This document shows, one piece after another, positions 1 through 5,757 of a stretch of 6,959 bases of DNA. Numbering within the stretch: position 1 is the first letter of the stretch; each line of letters starts with the position of its first letter. Both the position numbers and the translations under genes were made by a program. The stretch is from Actinosomnolentus pattersoniae (SeqCode) (GTDB lineage: Bacteria > Actinomycetota > UBA4738), in NCBI GenBank assembly GCA_013817655.1, contig JACDCJ010000107.1, forward strand, positions 1 through 6,959. Reading direction: 5' to 3'. Below the pieces are notes generated by a model. That model had not been told where the DNA came from. It saw nothing but the letters and a program-made list of their open reading frames with translations, and did not search any database.

Positions 1-513
1 CGGCAGGGAGAGCTCATCGGAGATCCTCGATTGCGTCTTTCCCTGGAAGTACATGAGCTCCAAGACCTGCCGCTGCTCCTCCGGGATCTCTTGGAGAGCC
101 GTCCGGACCCGCGTGCGCTGATCCACGAAATCCGACTCGTCGACCACGGTCTGGGCGACGTCCTGCTCGATCAGATCGGCTCTCTCGACACCCCGCCCCC
201 GGCGGCGTTGAGCCTCCTCCCGCCGGACGGCATCGACGGCGCGATGGTGAACGGTCGACATCAGCCAGCTTCGGACGGTCCCCCGGTCCTCCCTGTAGGA
301 GCTCGAGTTCCGCCACAAGACCAGGAACGCTTCCTGCACGATCTCCTCCGCCATGAAGGCCTGGCGCGCCACCCGGAGCGCGAGGCCATTCGCCATCGGC
401 CCGTACCGCCGGAAGAGCTGTCGGAACGCGTCCTCGTCTCCGTTCACGACCCTGCGTACTAGGTCCCGGTCGCGGGCGTCCTCCAGGCTATGGACGACCA
501 AGGCCGTCCCCAC
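1..513 (-). CDS. ECF-type RNA polymerase sigma factor (partial, C-terminus beyond left edge)
   Basis: Group 4 (extracytoplasmic function) sigma-70 factor, which would direct RNA polymerase to a small stress or envelope regulon. The 171 visible residues hold region 2 at about 24-105 (NGDEDAFRQLF at 24-34, AEEIVQEAFLVLW at 55-67, then region 2.3/2.4 with RGTVRSWLMSTVHHRAVDAVRR at 77-98 in two halves) and the start of region 4 at about 132-171 (LQEIPEEQRQVLEL at 140-153, then the helix-turn-helix GKTQSRISDELSLP). There is no region 3, as expected for ECF factors. The reading frame is open up to a TGA at 573-571. I chose GTG at 513 because GGAGG lies 5 nt upstream; TTG at 501 is an alternative. 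The region 2.4 wording resembles SigK-like ECF factors, which are usually followed by a membrane anti-sigma gene; that gene would lie left of the window. Only the last few residues seem to be missing. Confidence 0.9.
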   Translation of the reverse strand, partial: MGTALVVHSLEDARDRDLVRRVVNGDEDAFRQLFRRYGPMANGLALRVARQAFMAEEIVQEAFLVLWRNSSSYREDRGTVRSWLMSTVHHRAVDAVRREEAQRRRGRGVERADLIEQDVAQTVVDESDFVDQRTRVRTALQEIPEEQRQVLELMYFQGKTQSRISDELSLP

Positions 514-515
514 TT

Positions 516-523
516 CCTCCTCC
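516..523 (-). promoter_or_regulatory. Shine-Dalgarno site of the sigma factor gene
   Basis: The minus strand reads GGAGGAGG here. The first GGAGG ends 5 nt before the GTG at 513, which supports that start over the TTG at 501. Confidence 0.6.
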
Positions 524-546
524 GGCCCTTCGCAATGGTTCGCTCT

Positions 547-562
547 GGACGGATGGACGGAT
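547..562. repeat. Perfect 8-bp tandem repeat in the ligase-sigma gap
   Basis: GGACGGAT occurs twice back to back (547-554 and 555-562) within the 68-bp gap between the ligase stop and the sigma start. It sits about 34 bp upstream of the sigma start codon, where a regulator could bind, but two short GC-rich copies may also be chance. Function unknown. Confidence 0.4.
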
Positions 563-581
563 TGGCCCGGTCAGCATGTCG

Positions 582-2588
582 TCAGATTCTCTCGCGGATC
601 GATTCCAGGGATCGCGGGTTCTCCAGGCTCGATAGGTCTCCGGGATCCTGGCCGAGGACGGCGGACCGAAGGGTCCGCCTCATGATCTTGGCGCTTCGGG
701 TCCGGGGAAGCTCTTCGACGAAGACCACGCGAGACGGCTTGAAGGACTTCCCGAGGGAGGCCATGACGGCACCGGCCAGTTGCGCCCGCAGTTCATCACC
801 GTGGTCGTGACCGGGCTTGGTGACCACGAAGCACCAGATGGCCTCCCCCTTGATGTCGTCGGGCACTCCGATGGCCGCGCTCTCGGCCACGGCCGGGTTT
901 CCGGCGAGAGCGCTCTCGACCTCCGCCGGGCCGAGGCGCTTGCCCGCGACGTTCATGGTGTCGTCGGAACGTCCGTGCAGGAACCAGAACCCGTCGGCGT
1001 CCACGCTCGCCCAATCGCCGTGGACCCAGACGTCGGGCCAGCGCCGCCAGTATGTGTCGAGGTACCGTTCCGGATCCTTCCAGATGCCGCGGGTCATCCC
1101 CGGCCAGGGCTTCTTGCACACCAGCTCTCCCACCTCGCCGGGGGTTACCGGAGCGCCCTCGGCATCGAAGATGTCCACGTCCATACCCAGGGCCGGTCCC
1201 CGAAGCGTGCACGGCTTCAGCTCGTTGATCGGCAGGGGCGAGAGGAAGCACGCGCCGACCTCCGTGCCGCCGGAGAGGTTGATGATCGGGCAGCGGCCGC
1301 CGCCCACCTCGTCCAGGAACCACAGGTACGGCCCGGGGTTCCATGGCTCCCCGGTGGAGCCGAGGATCCGGAGGCTCGAGAGGTCGTGGCGCCTGACGTG
1401 TTCCTCTCCCTCGGGGATGAGGGCACGGATGAGGGTGGGGGAGATGCCCAGGACGGTGATCCGGTGCCGCTCCACCATGTCCCACAGACGATCCGGCGCC
1501 GGGAAGTTCGGGGCGCCGTCGAAGAGGAACACGGTCGCCCCGAGCGCGCCGGCGCCAACGATCTCCCAAGGCCCCATGATCCAGCCCAGGTCGCTCACCC
1601 AGAACAGGATGTCCTCTGGCGTCACGTCGGTCTGATAGGCGACCTCTTCGGCGACCTTCACAAGGAACCCACCGTGCACGTGGACGGAGCCCTTGGGCCG
1701 TCCAGTAGTGCCGGAGGTGTAGGCGATGAAGAGCGGATGCTCGGGGTCGAGCACCTCGTTGTCGAAGCCCTCGGGGCGCCCTTCCAGCAGATCGTCCCAC
1801 GCGATGTCGCGTCCTCCTTCCCAGGGCAGGTCCTCTCGCCCGAGCCGGCGCCACACCAGAACGCGCTCGACCGTTGGTGCGAGGGCCACAGCCTCGTCCG
1901 CCGTCTCCTTCATCGGGACCAGCGAGCCGCGGCGGGAGGTGCCGTCGGCGGTCACGAGGACCTTCGCGTCGGAGTCCCGCAGGCGCGTGGCGACGGCCTC
2001 GGCCCCGTAACCGGAGAAGATGGGGAGGTATACGGCTCCGAGCTTTGCGCAGGCGAGCGTGACCGCCACCGTCTCGGGCGCCATGGGCATGAAGACGCCG
2101 ACGGTGTCGCCGCGCTCCACCCCGAGTGACCGAAGGCCGTGTGCGAGACGGTTCGCCATGGTTCTCAACTCCGCGTACGACACGATGCGCACGGTGCCGT
2201 CCTCGCCCTCCCAGATGACCGCGGCCTTCTCGGGAGTGCGGTCCGCCCACCGGTCGACGCAGTTGAAGGCCAGGTTGATCGAACCACCGGAGAACCAGCG
2301 GGCCCACGGCTTGCCGTCGGATTCGTCGAGGACCTGCCGGTAGGGCCTCGCGAACTCGATGCCCAGATCCTCGACGACCGCGTCCCAGAACCACTCCACG
2401 TCTCTCTGTGAGCGCTCGACGAGTTCCTCGTAGGCCGAGATGCCGTGGCGCCGCATGAAGCGGGTGACGTTGGCCCGTTCGATGGAATCTCCAGCAGGAC
2501 TCCACACGATCTCGCCCAATCGGCCCTCCACGGCTCCCTGCGCTGCCTGTACGCTGACGTCCAAGCCTAATGTCTGCACCGACTCCAC
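582..2588 (-). CDS. Acetyl-CoA-synthetase-like AMP-forming acyl-CoA ligase
   Basis: ANL-superfamily ligase of 668 residues, close to the length of acetyl-CoA synthetases. It would activate a carboxylic acid with ATP to an acyl-adenylate and pass it to CoA in the cytoplasm. An ACAS_N-like segment at about 50-107 precedes the AMP-binding domain. Visible motifs are the P-loop YTSGTTGRPKG (290-300), STGEPWN (411-417), GGTE (440-443), HGDWA (523-527), the hinge region GRSDDTMNVAGKRLGPAEVE (539-558) and the A10 lysine K634 in RTRSAKIMRR. Where acetate enzymes read WWQTE, this one reads SGGTE, so the Trp that caps the acetate pocket is replaced by Gly (residue 440). The substrate is therefore probably larger than acetate; acetoacetyl-CoA synthetases have a similar SGGT(D/E) stretch. 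The start is GTG at 2588, with GGAG 7 nt upstream; family similarity begins near residue 25, so the first 20 or so residues are a variable extension. Its 5' end overlaps the divergent LCP gene. Family certain, substrate not. Confidence 0.92.
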   Translation of the reverse strand: MESVQTLGLDVSVQAAQGAVEGRLGEIVWSPAGDSIERANVTRFMRRHGISAYEELVERSQRDVEWFWDAVVEDLGIEFARPYRQVLDESDGKPWARWFSGGSINLAFNCVDRWADRTPEKAAVIWEGEDGTVRIVSYAELRTMANRLAHGLRSLGVERGDTVGVFMPMAPETVAVTLACAKLGAVYLPIFSGYGAEAVATRLRDSDAKVLVTADGTSRRGSLVPMKETADEAVALAPTVERVLVWRRLGREDLPWEGGRDIAWDDLLEGRPEGFDNEVLDPEHPLFIAYTSGTTGRPKGSVHVHGGFLVKVAEEVAYQTDVTPEDILFWVSDLGWIMGPWEIVGAGALGATVFLFDGAPNFPAPDRLWDMVERHRITVLGISPTLIRALIPEGEEHVRRHDLSSLRILGSTGEPWNPGPYLWFLDEVGGGRCPIINLSGGTEVGACFLSPLPINELKPCTLRGPALGMDVDIFDAEGAPVTPGEVGELVCKKPWPGMTRGIWKDPERYLDTYWRRWPDVWVHGDWASVDADGFWFLHGRSDDTMNVAGKRLGPAEVESALAGNPAVAESAAIGVPDDIKGEAIWCFVVTKPGHDHGDELRAQLAGAVMASLGKSFKPSRVVFVEELPRTRSAKIMRRTLRSAVLGQDPGDLSSLENPRSLESIRERI
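2550..2555 (+). promoter_or_regulatory. Possible -10 element of the LCP gene (TACGCT)
   Basis: TACGCT fits the TANNNT pattern of the main actinobacterial -10 element. Transcription would start near 2562, leaving a leader of only about 8 nt before the ATG at 2570, where no Shine-Dalgarno sequence is visible. No convincing -35 element is seen, and the site lies inside the ligase gene on the other strand. Weak prediction. Confidence 0.22.
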
Positions 2589-3913
2589 CGCGAGACTCCG
2601 GCCTCCAGAGCCGGCATCATCCGAGAGCCGCCAGGGCCTTCCTCGTCCTTGCGGCCGTTCTCTCGGTCCTCCTCGTCGTGGGGTCCGGCCTCGCGATCGG
2701 GGGGATCTACTACTACGACGGGCAGCTGACGAAGGTCGAGGTCGGGAGCGACTGCATCCCCGAGGGATGCCTTCGACATATCAAGCCCGAATGCCTTCGG
2801 GGAGTCTGTAACTACCTGATCCTCGGGAGCGACTCCCGGGAAGGGTTCGAGCCGGGCTCTTCCGTGGGAGATCCGTCGGTGGTCCAGGGCGAGCGCGCCG
2901 ACACGATAATCCTGGTGAACGAGGACCCGAACCTGAACCGCACCGTAGTGCTCCACATCCCCCGGGACCTGCTGGTGGACATCCCAGGGGTCGGAAGGGG
3001 GAAGATCAACTCGGCGCTCGAGCACGGCGCGGACAAGATGGTGGAGACGGTCGAGCAGCTCACCGGCCTCGAGATCAATCACTTCGTCTCCGTCAATTTT
3101 GCCGGATTCATCAGCGTGGTGAACGCCCTGGGTGGGGTCGACATCTGCGTGGACCGCCCGCTCGTCGACACCCTGTCGGGCCTGAACATTCCCGAGGCGG
3201 GCTGCACCAACCTGCGCGGAAGCCAGGCGCTCGCCTTCGTCCGCGCCCGGCACGTGCAGGGTGACGCTATCCCCGACTTCTCGCGCATCGCGCGACAACA
3301 ACAGTTCATCCGTGCCGTCCTCAACAAGATCCTCTCCGTGGGCTCCACGTTCCGGCTCCCGAGCCTCATCCAGGCGGCGGAGGACAACCTGGTCCTCGAC
3401 CACAACCTCGGGCTCTACGACCTTCGCGACCTGACGAACGAGCTCGCCCAGGTGGGACAGGAGGGCGTGACGTTCCGGGTCACGCCGGCCGTCCCGGTGC
3501 TCATCGACGAAGTTTCCTACGTCGAGCTCGTCGAGGAACGGGCGCTTCCCCTCTTCGAGCGGATCCGAGACGGCGAGGACCTGGGGAGCCTGGGGAAGCA
3601 GGAAGAGTCGACGCCGCTGTCACCGGCCGACATCACGGTGCAGGTTTTCGACGCCGGCTCCTCCGGTGACGCGGCCGAGGTGGCGAACTATCTGGGCCGT
3701 TCCGGCTTCGCCGTGGTCGATGAGGTCCAGCCCGCTCCGGCGGGCCTCACCGGAAGCCACGTCGTCTACTCGAGCGGGTTCGGGAAAGAGAAGGCGGTCG
3801 TCACCTCGTACCTGCCGCTCCTGCCCGAGCTGTTCTCGGAGGCTCCGATCGATGGCGCCGACGTGACGGTCGTGGTCGACTCGGACTTCCAGGGCATCGC
3901 CCCGGAGGACTAG
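2570..3913 (+). CDS. LytR-CpsA-Psr (LCP) family protein with C-terminal LytR_C domain
   Basis: Membrane-anchored protein of 447 residues. LCP enzymes transfer undecaprenyl-phosphate-linked glycopolymers, such as teichoic acids, arabinogalactan or capsule, onto peptidoglycan outside the membrane. A basic N-terminus (RHHPRAAR, 15-22) precedes one membrane helix (about 23-46), giving an N-in, C-out anchor. The LCP domain spans about 81-255, with LGSDSR (85-90), RADTI (109-113), PRD (131-133), GKIN (144-147), NALGGVD (185-191), LAFVRARH (221-228) and DFSRIARQQ (236-244). The Arg and Asp residues that bind the lipid pyrophosphate and metal in this family are present. A LytR_C domain follows at about 352-440, ending in DGADVTVVVDSDF. 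Unusual is a cysteine cluster, C62, C67, C75 and C80, between the helix and the LCP domain; C193 and C212 form another possible pair. The start is fixed, since an in-frame TGA lies at 2555-2557 and the next candidate start (GTG, residue 37) is inside the helix. The polymer it handles cannot be told from the sequence. Confidence 0.93.
   Translation: MSAPTPPRDSGLQSRHHPRAARAFLVLAAVLSVLLVVGSGLAIGGIYYYDGQLTKVEVGSDCIPEGCLRHIKPECLRGVCNYLILGSDSREGFEPGSSVGDPSVVQGERADTIILVNEDPNLNRTVVLHIPRDLLVDIPGVGRGKINSALEHGADKMVETVEQLTGLEINHFVSVNFAGFISVVNALGGVDICVDRPLVDTLSGLNIPEAGCTNLRGSQALAFVRARHVQGDAIPDFSRIARQQQFIRAVLNKILSVGSTFRLPSLIQAAEDNLVLDHNLGLYDLRDLTNELAQVGQEGVTFRVTPAVPVLIDEVSYVELVEERALPLFERIRDGEDLGSLGKQEESTPLSPADITVQVFDAGSSGDAAEVANYLGRSGFAVVDEVQPAPAGLTGSHVVYSSGFGKEKAVVTSYLPLLPELFSEAPIDGADVTVVVDSDFQGIAPED
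2596..2599 (-). promoter_or_regulatory. Shine-Dalgarno site of the acyl-CoA ligase gene
   Basis: GGAG on the minus strand, 7 nt upstream of the GTG at 2588. It lies inside the coding region of the divergent LCP gene and is the main support for this start. Confidence 0.5.
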
Positions 3914-3953
3914 ACCGGAGCCCTGGTCCCAGCGACCTCTGCCACGCGGTCGA

Positions 3954-3959
3954 TACACT
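3954..3959 (+). promoter_or_regulatory. Probable -10 element (TACACT) of a leaderless gatCAB transcript
   Basis: TACACT matches TANNNT and ends 7 nt before the A of the gatC ATG at 3967, the spacing that puts the transcription start at or next to the start codon. The 53-bp gap holds no purine-rich ribosome site in the right place upstream of gatC, which agrees with leaderless translation, common in Actinomycetota. No good -35 element is visible. Confidence 0.45.
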
Positions 3960-3966
3960 CGGCCCC

Positions 3967-4257
3967 ATGCCCGTGGACATCGATGTCGACCACGTCGCAC
4001 GGCTCGCGCGGCTGGCGCTCACGCCGGAGGAGAAGGAGCGGTTCCGGGTGCAGCTAGGGCTGATCCTGGAGCACGCGGAGAAGGTGCGTGAGGTCGTCGC
4101 CGGGGACGTTTCGCCCACCGCCCACCCGGTGCCACGATCGAACGTCTTCCGGGAGGACGATCCGGAGCCGTCCCTCTCGAACGAAGAGGCCCTAGCGGGG
4201 GCCCCGCAGGTGGAGGCCGGGCGGTTCCGGGTCCCGCGGATCGTGGAGCAGGAATGA
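3967..4257 (+). CDS. gatC: Asp-tRNA(Asn)/Glu-tRNA(Gln) amidotransferase subunit C
   Basis: Small subunit of the GatCAB complex, 96 residues, the usual size. GatC has no active site; it wraps around the interface of GatA and GatB and stabilises GatA. The N-terminal helix motif VDHVARLARLALTPEE (7-22) is typical. The C-terminal part has the family signature: HPVPRSNVFREDDPEPSLS (53-71), EEALAGAP (73-80) and a closing GRFRVPRIVE (85-94). The ATG at 3967 has no Shine-Dalgarno sequence but has a good -10 element 7 nt upstream, so the mRNA is probably leaderless. The stop overlaps the gatA start in ATGA, so the two genes are translationally coupled. Upstream lies the LCP gene, on the same strand but 53 bp away and probably in a separate transcript. 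Confidence 0.95.
   Translation: MPVDIDVDHVARLARLALTPEEKERFRVQLGLILEHAEKVREVVAGDVSPTAHPVPRSNVFREDDPEPSLSNEEALAGAPQVEAGRFRVPRIVEQE
4245..4248 (+). promoter_or_regulatory. Shine-Dalgarno site of gatA
   Basis: GGAG inside the end of gatC, 5 nt before the ATG at 4254. It supports the overlapping ATGA start. Confidence 0.55.
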
Positions 4258-5747
4258 GCGAGGCGACGGGCGAGCTCTGCGACCGCTCCGCGTTCGAGCT
4301 CGCCGCCCTTCTGCGATCCCGTGAGGCGTCGGCTTCCGAGCTCGTCGACTCCGCCTATCGGAGGATCGCCGAGGTGGACGACCGGCTATCCGCGTTCCTG
4401 TTGCTGAACGAAGAGGACGCTCGGAACACGGCCGCCCGGGTCGACGATGACCTCGGGCGCGGGGTGTACTCGCCCGCCGTCGCCGGCATTCCCCTCGCGC
4501 TCAAGGACGTCCTCTGCACGAAAGGGATCAGGACGACCGCGGGATCGAAGATCCTCGAGCCCTACATCCCTCCCTACAGCTGCACGCCGTGGGAGCGGCT
4601 GGCCGCCTCCCGTTCCGTGCTGGTGGGCAAGACGAACTGCGACGAGTTCGCGATGGGCTCCTCGAACGAGAACTCCGCGTTCCGGCCCGTGCGCAACCCC
4701 TGGAACCTAGAGACCGTCCCCGGAGGCTCCTCCGGAGGGTCCGCCGCCGCGGTGGCGGCCGGGGAGGCGGTGTGGGCCCTGGGCACTGACACGGGCGGCT
4801 CGGTCCGGCAGCCTGCGGCGCTCTGCGGGGTGGTCGGGATGAAGCCGACCTACGGGCGCATCTCCCGTTACGGGCTGATCGCCTTCGCTTCGTCGCTCGA
4901 CCACGTCGCGACGTTCACCCGCGACGTCCGGGACGCCGCCACGCTCCTCTCCGCCATCGCCGGGCACGACCCTCGGGACGCCACGAGCCTTCCGGAGGGT
5001 CCCCGCGACTACACGGAGGGCCTCGAGGGCGGCATCCGGGGGCTCCGCATCGGCGTCATCGAGGGATGGCTCGAGATGGACGGGGTCCAGCCCGCGGTCC
5101 GCGACTCCGTGCGCGCGGCGATCGACCGGCTCGAACGGCTGGGCGCCTCCGTGGAGCCGGCCGAGCTGCCGCACGCCGACTACGCACTCTCCGCCTACTA
5201 CCTGATCGCGCCGGCGGAGTGCAGCTCGAACCTCGCTCGCTACGACGGCGTCCGGTACGGCTACCGAAGCGAGGACGGAGAAGACGTCGTCCAGATGAAC
5301 ATGCGTACCCGCGGCGAGGGGTTCGGAGACGAGGTGAAGCGACGGATCATGCTCGGGACGTACTCGCTGTCGGCGGGGTACTACGAGGCGTACTACGGGC
5401 AGGCACAGAAGGTGCGCACGCTCGTCATCCGGGATTACGAGCGGGCGTTCGAGCGGTTCGACCTGCTCGTCAGCCCGACCTCGCCGACGACGGCGTTCCG
5501 GCTCGGCGAGAAGTCCGGCGATCCGCTCGCGATGTATCTCTCCGACATCTTCACGATTCCCTCCAACCTCTCCGGCACGCCGGCCATCAGCGTGCCGTGC
5601 GGACTCGCCCCCGACGGCCTGCCGGTCGGTTTCCAGATCATGGGCCGGCTACGGGACGAGGCCACGGTCCTCCGAGTGGGACGCGCCCTCGAGCAGGACC
5701 TCGGCCTGATCCTCCGACCCCCTCTGCTCGATGCGCTGGCCGCCTGA
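4254..5747 (+). CDS. gatA: Asp-tRNA(Asn)/Glu-tRNA(Gln) amidotransferase subunit A (glutaminase)
   Basis: Amidase-signature subunit of GatCAB, 497 residues, full length. It hydrolyses glutamine; the ammonia is channelled to GatB, which uses it to amidate the misacylated tRNA. The catalytic Ser-cisSer-Lys triad is complete: K84 in AGIPLALKD, cis-Ser S159 in PGGSSGGSA (156-164) and nucleophile S183 in DTGGSVRQPA (179-188). These positions are offset by a constant 5 from the Staphylococcus aureus enzyme as I recall it. R363 and D431 match the Arg and Asp that hold the substrate glutamine there. Other typical stretches are GKTNCDEFAMGSSNENS (125-141), GMKPTYGRISRYGLIAFASS (195-214) and GTPAISVPCG (441-450). 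The start overlaps the gatC stop by 4 bp and has GGAG 5 nt upstream. gatB follows after 10 bp. Nothing points to damage or altered function. Confidence 0.97.
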   Translation: MSEATGELCDRSAFELAALLRSREASASELVDSAYRRIAEVDDRLSAFLLLNEEDARNTAARVDDDLGRGVYSPAVAGIPLALKDVLCTKGIRTTAGSKILEPYIPPYSCTPWERLAASRSVLVGKTNCDEFAMGSSNENSAFRPVRNPWNLETVPGGSSGGSAAAVAAGEAVWALGTDTGGSVRQPAALCGVVGMKPTYGRISRYGLIAFASSLDHVATFTRDVRDAATLLSAIAGHDPRDATSLPEGPRDYTEGLEGGIRGLRIGVIEGWLEMDGVQPAVRDSVRAAIDRLERLGASVEPAELPHADYALSAYYLIAPAECSSNLARYDGVRYGYRSEDGEDVVQMNMRTRGEGFGDEVKRRIMLGTYSLSAGYYEAYYGQAQKVRTLVIRDYERAFERFDLLVSPTSPTTAFRLGEKSGDPLAMYLSDIFTIPSNLSGTPAISVPCGLAPDGLPVGFQIMGRLRDEATVLRVGRALEQDLGLILRPPLLDALAA

Positions 5748-5750
5748 GGA
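5746..5750 (+). promoter_or_regulatory. Shine-Dalgarno site of gatB
   Basis: GAGGA overlaps the gatA stop and lies 7 nt before the ATG at 5758. It favours that start over the in-frame TTG at 5752 (spacing 1 nt) and the ATG at 5782. Confidence 0.6.
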
Positions 5751-5757
5751 TTTGAGC

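Noticed and set aside
514..581. An ECF-type autoregulatory promoter (GGAAC then CGTC) upstream of the sigma gene
   Set aside because: CGTCC and GAACC stretches occur on the minus strand, but in the wrong order for a -35/-10 pair and without the right spacing.
780..2129. A 449-codon open frame on the plus strand opposite the acyl-CoA ligase
   Set aside because: The translation has no recognisable domain, and its composition (Arg, Gly, Pro, Asp, His rich) is that of an antisense shadow of a high-GC gene. The minus-strand frame has every motif of the ligase family.
796..2505. A 569-codon minus-strand frame within the ligase gene
   Set aside because: It is an out-of-frame reading of the same gene, very Arg-rich, with no family motif. 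High GC keeps it free of stops.
2567..3403. A 278-codon minus-strand frame opposite the LCP gene
   Set aside because: No domain or good start; the plus-strand frame carries the full set of LCP motifs.
3914..3966. A terminator between the LCP gene and gatC
   Set aside because: I could find no stable stem-loop followed by a T-run in these 53 bases, so read-through into gatC cannot be excluded.
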